Source: Ruminococcus sp. (lineage in GTDB: Bacteria; Bacillota; Clostridia; Oscillospirales; Ruminococcaceae). From it: DNA of 7,328 bases. The stretch lies in assembly GCF_019417665.1 (NCBI RefSeq), contig NZ_DXUU01000082.1, positions 1-7,328 of the forward strand, written 5' to 3'. Positions within the stretch are counted from its first letter, which is position 1, and every line of letters begins with the position of its first letter. The position numbers and the translations under genes were made by a program. The notes beneath the pieces were generated by a model. The model saw only the letters and a program-made list of their open reading frames with translations, was not told the DNA's origin and ran no database searches. Below are positions 1-6,582 of the stretch, piece by piece.

Positions 1-111
1 ATGTCTGCATTTGCAGCGGAAGATAATATTTCCGATGGCGTAAATATGATGGATCCTACAACCGATGTGTCTGTGATGGATCAGTTGCTGGTTGGTACTT
101 CGGTGCAGTAA
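1..111 (+). CDS. C-terminal end of a probable RTX-like type I secreted protein (partial)
   Basis: An open frame runs from the first base to a TAA at 109-111 and gives 36 residues. It begins MSAFAAEDNISDG and ends DQLLVGTSVQ. The ATG at base 1 has no visible upstream ribosome site because the window starts there, so it is most likely an internal methionine of a longer gene. Tails of RTX-type proteins exported by HlyB/HlyD systems commonly carry an 'AMxxF' motif about 30 to 40 residues from the end, followed by an acidic, serine-rich stretch and a short hydrophobic end; this fragment fits that pattern. The next two genes encode exactly such an exporter, so the fragment is probably the uncleaved C-terminal export signal of its cargo. 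The calcium-binding repeats that would prove this lie outside the window. It could alternatively be a short free-standing peptide. Confidence 0.6.
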   Translation: MSAFAAEDNISDGVNMMDPTTDVSVMDQLLVGTSVQ

Positions 112-130
112 GTTTGATATTGAAAAAAGC

Positions 131-169
131 AAAGAATATGCAGTGGCTTTGTGTTGCTGCATATTTTTT
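131..169 (+). terminator. Hairpin terminator/attenuator between cargo gene and exporter genes
   Basis: AATATGCAG (135-143) pairs perfectly with CTGCATATT (157-165) around a 13-base loop. The right arm runs straight into a run of six T at 164-169, and the A-rich stretch at 131-133 pairs with the T-run, so a weaker terminator on the other strand is also possible. It sits 20 bases after the cargo stop codon and 17 bases before the exporter start. No convincing separate promoter fits between the hairpin and the exporter gene, so partial read-through would make cargo transcript more abundant than exporter transcript. Confidence 0.7.
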
Positions 170-186
170 GAAAAAGGAGTCGAAAC

Positions 187-2316
187 ATGGAGAAAATACA
201 AGATAGCGGCTTATCCTGCTTCTTGATTGTCATGAAATTTCACGGTATTCCCATTACAAAGAAGCAGGCGGAAAATCTATCTGTTTTGGACGAAGGAAAA
301 CAAACCGGAGAAATTGAGATCATACAATCGGCAAAAGCTTTGAAAATGCGGGCAAAGTTGTGCAAATTAAAATTGAATAAACTGAAAGATGTAAAATCAC
401 CGATTATTGCAAAGCACAGGGATGATACATTCTTTATTATCGCAAAATCCAAAGATGATCAGTTTATGGTGTTGTTTCCAGATAAAGCGCAGCCGGAAGT
501 AAAATCCCTTGAGGAACTTGCAGAAATTTGGGATGGAACAGCAATTCTCATTACCAAAAAAGGAATTATGGACAGAGAAGCAGCGTTCAGTTTCAAATGG
601 TTTATTCCCACAATTCTGAAATTTAAAAAAGAATTTATTCAAGTTTTGATCGCAGTATTTACGGTGCAGATTTTAGGAATTCTCACGCCGGTTATGACGC
701 AGGTGGTTGTAGATAAGGTGCTTGTTCATAAGAGCATTTCCACACTGAATGTTCTGACTATCGGGATCGGTGTTGTGTATATCTATGAATTGATTCTGAG
801 TCTGGCAAAAAATTATGTATTTACGCATACCACAAACCGGATTGATGTCATGCTAAGTTTTAAGCTGTTCAAGCATTTGTTTGCGCTGCCACTGAAATAT
901 TTTGAATCCAGACGCGTGGGCGAAACAGTGGCAAGAGTGCGAGAACTGGATAGTATTCGCAATTTTTTAACAGGGACGCCGCTGTCATCTATGATTGACT
1001 TTATTTTTATCATTGTATATATTGTCGTACTGTTTTTCTATAGCAAAAGCCTGACCGTGATTGTGTTATGTTCCATTCCGGTATATGCGGTTCTGTCTGC
1101 AATTGTAACTCCCCTATTCAAAAAACGTCTGGATGAAAAATTTGAAACAGGTGCAAACACACAGTCTTTTTTAGTGGAATCCATTACAGGGGTACAAACG
1201 GTAAAGTCTTACGCCTTGGAACCAAAATTTGAAAAAAAGTGGGGCGATTTACAGTCTGACTATGTCAAGGCAAGTTATAAAACCTCTATGGTATCCGCAA
1301 CAGCCGGAACAACAGGACAGTTTATTCAAAAGGTATTTGATTTATTAATTCTGTTTTTTGGTGCAAAAGCAGTCATGGATGGCAATTTTACAGTCGGACA
1401 ACTCGTGGCATTCCGAATGCTTTCCGGCAGAGTCAGCGGACCAGTTCTTCGGTTGGTGCAGCTCTGGCAGGAATATCAGCAAGCTTCCCTATCCGTAAAG
1501 CGAATCGGTGATATTTTCAACACAGCTCCAGAACCCGTGTTAAGCACCAATCAGACATCTATGCCGAGCATACAAGGGAAAATTATATTTGATCATGTGC
1601 ATTTCCGATATAATCCCCAGGGCGGTGAAGTCATCAAAGGAATGAGCTTTGAAATTGAATCCGGAACAATTGTCGGTGTTGTAGGAAGAAGTGGCTCTGG
1701 AAAAAGTACGATTTCAAAATTGATCCAGCGATTGTATTTACCGGAAGGCGGTAAGATTTCCATAGATGGCATGGATATTTCCCTGGTCAATCCGGCAATG
1801 CTGAGAAAGCAGATCGGTGTCGTATTGCAGGAAAATTTTATGTTTAACGGAACGGTTGCGGAAAATATTTCAATCCATATGCCCACTGCTTCTATGGAAC
1901 AGATTGTACACTGTGCGAAAATTGCCGGTGCTCATAATTTTATTCTGGAATTGCCCAATGGGTACAATACAATTATCGGTGAAAAAGGCATGGGTCTCTC
2001 CGGCGGACAAAAGCAGCGTGTAGCGATCGCAAGAGCTATTCTTGCGAATCCAAGAATTTTAATTTTTGACGAAGCTACTTCTGCATTGGATTATGAATCC
2101 GAGAGTATTATTCAGAATAATCTAAAAGAAATATGTAAAGGCAGAACAGTTTTAATTATTGCTCACCGCTTGTCTACATTGAAAGACGCACAGAAAATCA
2201 TGGTGATCGATAAGGGAAATCTGGTGGAATATGACACGCATGAGAATTTAATGAAACAGGAAGGGCTGTATCATTACTTGTACAATCAGCAGCAAAGGGG
2301 CGATATCGATGGATAA
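187..2316 (+). CDS. hlyB: HlyB-like type I secretion ABC transporter (permease/ATPase with degenerate C39 domain)
   Basis: This 709-residue inner-membrane exporter probably drives ATP-dependent secretion of the protein encoded just upstream. Residues 1-130 are a C39 peptidase-like domain. The catalytic Cys position of the DCG-type motif is Ser7 (DSGLSC), and the positions aligning with the catalytic His and Asp are Phe82 and about Phe97, so it should bind cargo rather than cleave it, as in E. coli HlyB. Residues 138-430 form the six-helix membrane domain with strongly HlyB-like stretches such as VVDKVLVHKSISTLNVLT and YFESRRVGETVARVRELD. The nucleotide-binding domain has Walker A GRSGSGKST (500-508), Q-loop Gln548, signature LSGGQ (604-608), Walker B LIFDE (625-629), D-loop SALD (632-635) and H-loop His660, so the ATPase looks intact. 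The length matches the HlyB family (about 707). The ATG is preceded by AAGGAG at 174-179, seven bases away. The stop overlaps the next gene by 8 bases, indicating coupled translation. Confidence 0.95.
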   Translation: MEKIQDSGLSCFLIVMKFHGIPITKKQAENLSVLDEGKQTGEIEIIQSAKALKMRAKLCKLKLNKLKDVKSPIIAKHRDDTFFIIAKSKDDQFMVLFPDKAQPEVKSLEELAEIWDGTAILITKKGIMDREAAFSFKWFIPTILKFKKEFIQVLIAVFTVQILGILTPVMTQVVVDKVLVHKSISTLNVLTIGIGVVYIYELILSLAKNYVFTHTTNRIDVMLSFKLFKHLFALPLKYFESRRVGETVARVRELDSIRNFLTGTPLSSMIDFIFIIVYIVVLFFYSKSLTVIVLCSIPVYAVLSAIVTPLFKKRLDEKFETGANTQSFLVESITGVQTVKSYALEPKFEKKWGDLQSDYVKASYKTSMVSATAGTTGQFIQKVFDLLILFFGAKAVMDGNFTVGQLVAFRMLSGRVSGPVLRLVQLWQEYQQASLSVKRIGDIFNTAPEPVLSTNQTSMPSIQGKIIFDHVHFRYNPQGGEVIKGMSFEIESGTIVGVVGRSGSGKSTISKLIQRLYLPEGGKISIDGMDISLVNPAMLRKQIGVVLQENFMFNGTVAENISIHMPTASMEQIVHCAKIAGAHNFILELPNGYNTIIGEKGMGLSGGQKQRVAIARAILANPRILIFDEATSALDYESESIIQNNLKEICKGRTVLIIAHRLSTLKDAQKIMVIDKGNLVEYDTHENLMKQEGLYHYLYNQQQRGDIDG

Positions 2317-3550
2317 CAAAATGACGGAGTACATATTAAAACATAGCCGTAAAAAAGACAAAGAACTCAAGTATGATTTTATGCCGTCGCTGCTAGAAAT
2401 CATTGAACGTCCTGCCCATAAAGCCGGAACGGTAATCATTTTAGGGGTGTTTACACTTTTAATTGCCGCAATAATATGGGCTTGTCTTTCAAAAATAGAT
2501 GTGGTGGTAACTTCAAGCGGTAGCGTACAGCCAATTGGAAATATCAATGTCGTTCAGTCCTATGCAGGCGGATTTGTTAAAGCAATCGATGTAAAAGAAG
2601 GCGACTATGTTCATGCCGGCGATCTGCTGATAGAATTGAATACAGAAACGCTCGATATTGATCAGGAACAGCTGGAAACACAGAAGAATGTATTAAATGT
2701 GCAGCAGGAAATCTATCAGAAAATCCAATCAGGAGAGGATGTTTCAACAATTAAAGCATCTGATTACGATACGGATTTGCAGCCATATATTCAAGCAATT
2801 CTAGATGCAGACGCTAGCTATAAAAATACGCTTTCCAACTTAGAAAAAGAAAAAAGTGATGCTGAATTGAATCAGCAAATCGGACAATTACAATTAGAAG
2901 AATATCAAGAAAATGGAACAGAAAGGCAAGCTAAATCGCAGGAATTGACAGATCAGCAATATGCTTTGGCAGTGGAACAGGCGGAATTGAAAATAAAGGA
3001 TACTGAAACACAGTACAGTTCGCAGATAAATTCTAAGCTTTCGGAAATCGGCAGTCAGTTGGACGAGATCAATACTAACCTTGAAAAATATAAGCTGTCA
3101 AAGGAATATCAGAATATTACAGCTCCTGTAAACGGGTATGTGAACAGCATAGCCGTAAATACCATCGGAGAAACGGTAACCTCTGCTGAACAGCTCGTAA
3201 CAATCGTACCGGATAATACGCCTGTTGAAATGGTCTGTTATGTAAAGAATATGGATATCGCCGATATCGAAGTTGGAATGGAAGCGGAAATCAAGCTCGA
3301 AGCGTATCCATATAATAAATACGGAACGGTCAAGGGTAATGTGAAATATATCAGCCCCAGTTCGTTTAACAGCGAACAGCTTGGAAGCGTTTATCTTGTA
3401 AAGCTAGAGATGGATAATTCAAATGAAAATATAGATGTTATTTCCGGTCTTTCCGGGTCAGTTGAAATCAAAACTGATAAACGTACTGTAATGGAGTATT
3501 TCTTGGATCCAATTATAAAAGGGTTTGGGGAGAGTTTGAAAGAAAAATAA
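2309..3550 (+). CDS. hlyD: HlyD-like membrane fusion (adaptor) protein of type I secretion system
   Basis: This 413-residue periplasmic or extracytoplasmic adaptor partners the ABC exporter. Residues 1-39 are a basic cytoplasmic tail containing the HlyD-type stretch FMPSLLEIIERPAHK, where HlyD contacts cargo. Residues 40-60 form one membrane helix. The first half of the lipoyl-like domain follows from about 64 to 105 (GGFVKAIDVKEGDYVHAGD). A Gln/Glu-rich coiled-coil hairpin spans about 105-265. The second lipoyl half starts at ITAPVNGYVNSIAV (about 270), and a beta-barrel region runs to about 390. At 413 residues it is shorter than E. coli HlyD (478), mainly in the coiled coil. The start uses AAAGGGG at 2294-2300, eight bases upstream, inside the end of the exporter gene, and the 8-base overlap supports an operon. 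In Gram-negatives the hairpin docks to TolC; no TolC-like gene is present here. The symbol denotes family, not proven haemolysin export. Confidence 0.93.
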   Translation: MDNKMTEYILKHSRKKDKELKYDFMPSLLEIIERPAHKAGTVIILGVFTLLIAAIIWACLSKIDVVVTSSGSVQPIGNINVVQSYAGGFVKAIDVKEGDYVHAGDLLIELNTETLDIDQEQLETQKNVLNVQQEIYQKIQSGEDVSTIKASDYDTDLQPYIQAILDADASYKNTLSNLEKEKSDAELNQQIGQLQLEEYQENGTERQAKSQELTDQQYALAVEQAELKIKDTETQYSSQINSKLSEIGSQLDEINTNLEKYKLSKEYQNITAPVNGYVNSIAVNTIGETVTSAEQLVTIVPDNTPVEMVCYVKNMDIADIEVGMEAEIKLEAYPYNKYGTVKGNVKYISPSSFNSEQLGSVYLVKLEMDNSNENIDVISGLSGSVEIKTDKRTVMEYFLDPIIKGFGESLKEK

Positions 3551-3635
3551 TGATATCTATTTAAAGGTGATTAAGCGAACTATGTTTTTTACTGTTTCAT
3601 GTGATTTTAATCTGAAGGAAAGGAATTATTAGGAA

Positions 3636-5066
3636 ATGTATAGCGAATTAAAAAAGCTTGCAGCAAATTATGCTTTGGCACGCAGATGTAGTGAAATAGA
3701 TAACGTAAACAATCTGTGTTTAGATGAACCATCTTATCGAAATAAATTTATGCGTGATCGAGATAGAATTCTGTATTGCAAATCATTTCTGAGACTTGCA
3801 GGTAAAACGCAAGTATATGCACCAAGCAAAGGTGATCATCAAAGAACACGACTTACCCATACATTAGAAGTGTCACAAATAGCACGAACCATATCAAAAG
3901 CCCTTTTTTTGGATTCTGATCTTACAGAAGCAATTGCATTGGGGCATGATATTGGACATACTCCATTTGGTCATGCAGGAGAGAGGATGCTTCATGAGAT
4001 TATGAGCCCAATAAACAATGAATTTGCACAAGTCCCTAAATCAACTTCATTATATAAACTAAAAAAGAGCAGACAAGCTACCTTGAAAGAATATTATGGA
4101 TTTAAGCACAATTTACAGAGCGTAAGATGTGTTCTAAAGGATTTAGAATCTCGTGACATTGAGTTTGGTTTGAACTTAACCAATTATACGCTTTGGGGAA
4201 TTATGAATCACTCCGGTTTATCATACAAAATTGGAAAGGTTAGTACCGACTATGTAGAAGCAGATTTTTACAAGCAGTATTATAAATATTGTTGTCATCC
4301 TGATGGAAGGCCTTCATGGTCGTTTGAAGGATTGATTGTAAGAGAAGCAGATGAGATCGCACAAATGCATCACGACTTAGAGGATGCCATTCGAAGCGAA
4401 TCAATTCCGAATGAAAAAGTAATTGAATTAGTAAATACATTAAAACAGCTAATGCCACCTGATAATCAATATACGCTTGATAATTTATCAGATGTAAAGT
4501 CAAAAGAGCATTTTATAAGTGAAATATCAACCATCGTAGTAAACACTCTTGTTACTACCTTTGTGAATGCATCAAGTGATAATCTAATGCATCTCCTTAA
4601 TATTGAACGAGATAATGCAGATAATATTTTTGAGCGTGATGTATATGAAGATGAGAATATTAAATCTGCAATTAGCTATGATTTATATGGTGAAAACAAA
4701 AATAAAGAGCTTGTATTCAACTTCAAGTCAGCTTTATCTACGGTAGTTCTATATACATATGATGTACAGAGAAGTGATTCAAAAGGAAAGTATATTATAA
4801 AAAACTTATTTGAGGCTTATTATACAAATCCGCAGCAACTTCCAGATTCAGCAATTAGGAAGTTTAGAAAAGCCACAGGAAATTTCTCAGATGATGATTA
4901 TGTTAATACAGGAACAATGCGAAGTGAATTTGAGAAATATATAAATGATTTCCGAATGCATGATAATGTTGAAGATGATCTTAAACTTATGCGAACGATA
5001 TGTGATTATATTGCAGGAATGACAGATAACTTTGCTATAAGTGAATATGAGAAACTTTACGGTTGA
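3636..5066 (+). CDS. dgt: Deoxyguanosinetriphosphate triphosphohydrolase (HD-domain dGTPase)
   Basis: This 476-residue cytoplasmic enzyme should hydrolyse dGTP (possibly other dNTPs) to the deoxynucleoside and triphosphate. The N-terminus has the family motif FMRDRDRILYCKSFLRLAGK (38-57). LTHTLEVSQIARTI supplies metal ligand His75, ALGHDIGHTPFGHAGE supplies His104 and Asp105 plus His108 and His113, and READEIA supplies Asp239, so the HD metal site is complete. The C-terminus ends with the characteristic CDYIAGMTDNFAISEYEKLYG block. Its length is close to E. coli Dgt (505). AAGGAAAGGA at 3616-3625 is the likely ribosome site, about 10 bases from the ATG; the AGGAA touching the ATG is too close to serve. 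It lies 85 bases after hlyD with no clear terminator or promoter in the gap. Base composition is noticeably more A/T-rich than the exporter genes. dGTPases are known both as housekeeping and as anti-phage enzymes (dNTP depletion). The accessory context here makes defence plausible but not shown. Confidence 0.93.
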   Translation: MYSELKKLAANYALARRCSEIDNVNNLCLDEPSYRNKFMRDRDRILYCKSFLRLAGKTQVYAPSKGDHQRTRLTHTLEVSQIARTISKALFLDSDLTEAIALGHDIGHTPFGHAGERMLHEIMSPINNEFAQVPKSTSLYKLKKSRQATLKEYYGFKHNLQSVRCVLKDLESRDIEFGLNLTNYTLWGIMNHSGLSYKIGKVSTDYVEADFYKQYYKYCCHPDGRPSWSFEGLIVREADEIAQMHHDLEDAIRSESIPNEKVIELVNTLKQLMPPDNQYTLDNLSDVKSKEHFISEISTIVVNTLVTTFVNASSDNLMHLLNIERDNADNIFERDVYEDENIKSAISYDLYGENKNKELVFNFKSALSTVVLYTYDVQRSDSKGKYIIKNLFEAYYTNPQQLPDSAIRKFRKATGNFSDDDYVNTGTMRSEFEKYINDFRMHDNVEDDLKLMRTICDYIAGMTDNFAISEYEKLYG

Positions 5067-5220
5067 TTTACATGAATAAATATTTTATAACATAAGTAAT
5101 TTTAAAAATATAGAAAATATTCTTGTGTAAATCTGCCTAAATATTTATATGGCGCTTTAAGTTCAAATAATATTATTTGTCATAATAAACAACATTTATT
5201 TAAAGATGAGGTGTTTTAAT
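5067..5220. other. A/T-rich spacer with a perfect palindrome between dGTPase and membrane-protein gene
   Basis: This spacer is extremely A/T-rich and holds a perfect 14-base palindrome AAATAATATTATTT at 5165-5178, which could be an operator-like or hairpin site. A weak promoter candidate is TTGTGT (5123-5128) and TATATG (5146-5151) with a 17-base gap, matching consensus at only 3/6 and 4/6 positions. No GC-rich terminator stem follows the dGTPase stop, so read-through into the next gene is possible. Confidence 0.3.
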
Positions 5221-6048
5221 ATGGAGTCAAATACTGAAAAGTATTTTCCATCAGTTTACGATGAGTATTACTATTATTGTAGAATTTCTATTGTGGAAGA
5301 AGCAAAAGAAAGATATATGAAGTGTAATAGTTTGCTTTTAGGTTCTGGAATTACTGATTCTCCTGTGATGAAACTATTAGAAAGTGAAATTGATGAGAAA
5401 AAGCAAGTAATCTATAGTAAATACGAGAAGCTTTATCACGATTTCATTACGTATTCCGATAAACTGATCAATAAGGAGAATGTTGAAAGCCAAGACGATT
5501 ACATACGTTGCATGCAGAATCTTATGCGCATTTCTAACGAAACGATTGTCTTTACATACGAAAATTTTGGTGCACAGAAGAATAAAATGTTAGGGCAAAA
5601 ATGGGAATATGGTGGAAAAAAAACAAAATTGTCTGATATTATTGATCAGAATCGCAATATTCCTTATATACTAAATCCAGATGAAATAACGACAGTCATT
5701 GCAAATAAGTATTACAGTGTTTTTGTTTCTATAGTGATATTTGTAATGTTTATAATTGGCTTGATTTATATCCCTTTAATTGCCAAATCAAAGAATTATT
5801 CCCCAGATTATTCTGTGTCGGATATCTGTAGTATAGTAATGCTGCTTTTTTTGTCTATAGGATTTACAATAGCTGGTTTAACGCTTTTAGTAACAAGAAT
5901 AAAGTACAAGAAAAATTTTCGTCTTATAGAAATAAAAAGCAATGCACATAGCAGAAACCGATATTTGGTGCTGCATCCATATACTACCAAATTCTCTTTA
6001 AAAAATATAAAAGAAATTGTTGGCATCGTAAGAACTTTAATTAAATAA
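5221..6048 (+). CDS. Uncharacterised two-helix membrane protein downstream of dGTPase
   Basis: I do not recognise this 275-residue protein. Residues 1-160 are hydrophilic, rich in Tyr, Lys and Glu and predicted mostly helical, with two short helical blocks (about 20-80 and 85-115) and no catalytic motif I can identify. Two strong membrane segments follow at about 165-188 (SVFVSIVIFVMFIIGLIYI) and 202-225, separated by a short loop. The last 50 residues are basic (RIKYKKNFRLIEIKS, then a hydrophobic VGIVRTLIK end). The positive charges after the second helix suggest both ends are cytoplasmic. I chose the ATG at 5221 because GAGGTG at 5208-5213 sits seven bases before it. An in-frame ATG at 5206 would add five residues but lacks a good ribosome site. 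It is 154 bases after the dGTPase stop, on the same strand and similarly A/T-rich, and could be its partner, for example a membrane effector or anchor; that is inference only. Confidence 0.8.
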   Translation: MESNTEKYFPSVYDEYYYYCRISIVEEAKERYMKCNSLLLGSGITDSPVMKLLESEIDEKKQVIYSKYEKLYHDFITYSDKLINKENVESQDDYIRCMQNLMRISNETIVFTYENFGAQKNKMLGQKWEYGGKKTKLSDIIDQNRNIPYILNPDEITTVIANKYYSVFVSIVIFVMFIIGLIYIPLIAKSKNYSPDYSVSDICSIVMLLFLSIGFTIAGLTLLVTRIKYKKNFRLIEIKSNAHSRNRYLVLHPYTTKFSLKNIKEIVGIVRTLIK

Positions 6049-6066
6049 AGATTTCGGAATATAACG

Positions 6067-6105
6067 ATAACTTTTAGAGTTTAAAGTTATGTTCCTTTTC
6101 TTTTT
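6067..6105 (+). terminator. First, A/T-rich hairpin after membrane-protein gene
   Basis: ATAACTTT (6067-6074) pairs with AAAGTTAT (6083-6090) around an 8-base loop. It is followed by a pyrimidine-rich stretch ending in CTTTTCTTTTT. The stem has only one G-C pair, so it is weak on its own. It may act as an auxiliary hairpin immediately before the stronger terminator. Confidence 0.35.
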
Positions 6106-6144
6106 ACTCCATTTTTGCATTAAAGGCAGAAATGGAGTTTTTTT
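6106..6144 (+). terminator. Rho-independent terminator of the dGTPase/membrane-protein unit
   Basis: A 13-pair stem joins 6106-6118 (ACTCCATTTTTGC) with 6126-6138 (GCAGAAATGGAGT) around a 7-base loop, with a single G-T wobble. It is followed by six T at 6139-6144. It lies 58 bases after the preceding stop codon and marks the 3' end of the transcription unit. Confidence 0.85.
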
Positions 6145-6194
6145 ATGTTTTTCAAATATGGAAATGTTTTGTTGGCGAGTCTCAAATACCCATA

Positions 6195-6218
6195 TGTTAG
6201 AGACCACCCTATTTGTCA
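6195..6218 (+). repeat. Left terminal inverted repeat
   Basis: This 24-base arm matches the reverse complement of 6559-6582 at 22 positions. The mismatches are at 6198 (T against C) and 6206 (A against G). It ends with the core TATTTGTCA, which recurs further in. Confidence 0.85.
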
Positions 6219-6265
6219 CTTAAGAGGTATCGTATTTTGTCACTCACAGGCACCGTATTTTGTTA
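6210..6265 (+). repeat. Three tandemly spaced TATTT(T)GTCA iterons at left end
   Basis: Core copies start at 6210 (TATTTGTCA), 6233 (TATTTTGTCA) and 6256 (TATTTTGTTA), exactly 23 bases apart, about two helical turns. The last two share the longer string CGTATTTTGT. The regular phase suggests side-by-side protein binding, as at the multi-repeat ends of IS21-like elements. Confidence 0.7.
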
Positions 6266-6304
6266 GGCATTCAAAATCAATGATTTTTCATCAATTCGGT
6301 ACTA

Positions 6305-6454
6305 ATACTAATTCCATATCAACCTGTTGAAGAATTTGCCGCTATCATTTCGTCACTCTGCGTTGCCCGCCCTTGCCAGACGACAGCCTGCCTGCGGTTG
6401 GGCGCCATAATGCTATCTGGCAACTTCTTCAACAGAACGATAAGGGATTAGTAT
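6305..6454. repeat. Large GC-rich inverted repeat nested inside the MITE-like element
   Basis: Arms 6305-6340 and 6419-6454 pair at 31 of 36 positions including one G-T. The inner 17 positions (CTGTTGAAGAA, mismatch, TTGCC) have a single mismatch. The 78-base central segment is conspicuously GC-rich compared with its surroundings and contains further complementary pieces: TTGCCAGA at 6373-6380 can pair with TCTGGCAA at 6416-6423, competing with the inner end of the outer stem. No open frame of note crosses it. It could be a structured RNA, a second small repeat inserted inside the first, or a structure used in transposition. I cannot tell which strand, if any, is transcribed. Confidence 0.65.
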
Positions 6455-6558
6455 AAGCAAGCACGCCAATCATTGTGTGAATTGTTGATTACGATTTTAG
6501 TAAATAGCCCTTGTTTGTGCTTTTTAACGTAAAATGACAAATTACACTGCCTTTTGGA

Positions 6559-6582
6559 TGACAAATAGGGCGGTCTCTGACA
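6559..6582 (-). repeat. Right terminal inverted repeat
   Basis: This is the partner of 6195-6218, read on the minus strand. A second core copy (TGACAAATTA) begins 24 bases inward at 6535, giving the right end at least two putative transposase sites against three on the left. Confidence 0.85.

Larger units (their letters stand above)
6195..6582. mobile_element. 388-bp non-autonomous, MITE-like element with IS21-type ends
   Basis: The element is bounded by 24-base terminal inverted repeats at 6195-6218 and 6559-6582 that differ at two positions; both begin TGT(T/C)AGAGACC read inward. Further copies of the end core follow inward: TATTTTGTCA at 6233 and TATTTTGTTA at 6256 on the left (23-base period from 6210), and TGACAAATTA at 6535 on the right (24 bases from 6559). 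Multiple spaced terminal repeats beginning with TG are known for IS21-family elements, where the transposase IstA binds them. No istA or istB coding sequence, nor a recognisable remnant, lies inside, so movement would need a transposase in trans. I see no convincing flanking target duplication (ACCCATA on the left, GCAATAG on the right). The family assignment is inference; the inverted-repeat structure is directly visible. Confidence 0.65.

Noticed and set aside
240..642. Minus-strand open frames under the exporter gene
   Set aside because: They lie entirely antisense to a strongly conserved coding sequence, with no ribosome sites or recognisable protein features.
5177..5204. Promoter made of TTGTCA with TTTAAA
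   Set aside because: Transcription would start at or within the ribosome binding site of the membrane-protein gene, leaving no usable leader.
5206..5220. Alternative upstream start of the membrane protein
   Set aside because: The ATG at 5206 has no ribosome site, and the GAGGTG at 5208-5213 is ideally placed for the ATG at 5221 instead.
6195..6265. Regularly spaced repeats as a CRISPR array
   Set aside because: The repeats are only about 10 bases long with 13-base gaps, mirrored at the opposite end of the element, and no cas genes are present.
6145..6330. 61-codon + strand open frame in the gene-free stretch
   Set aside because: It starts inside the T-run of the terminator, has no ribosome site and crosses the left inverted repeat and iterons; the protein is low in plausibility.
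6397..6403. GTTGGGC resembling an integron attC core site (GTTRRRY)
   Set aside because: No matching RYYYAAC partner is positioned to form an attC foldback and no integrase or cassette gene is nearby.
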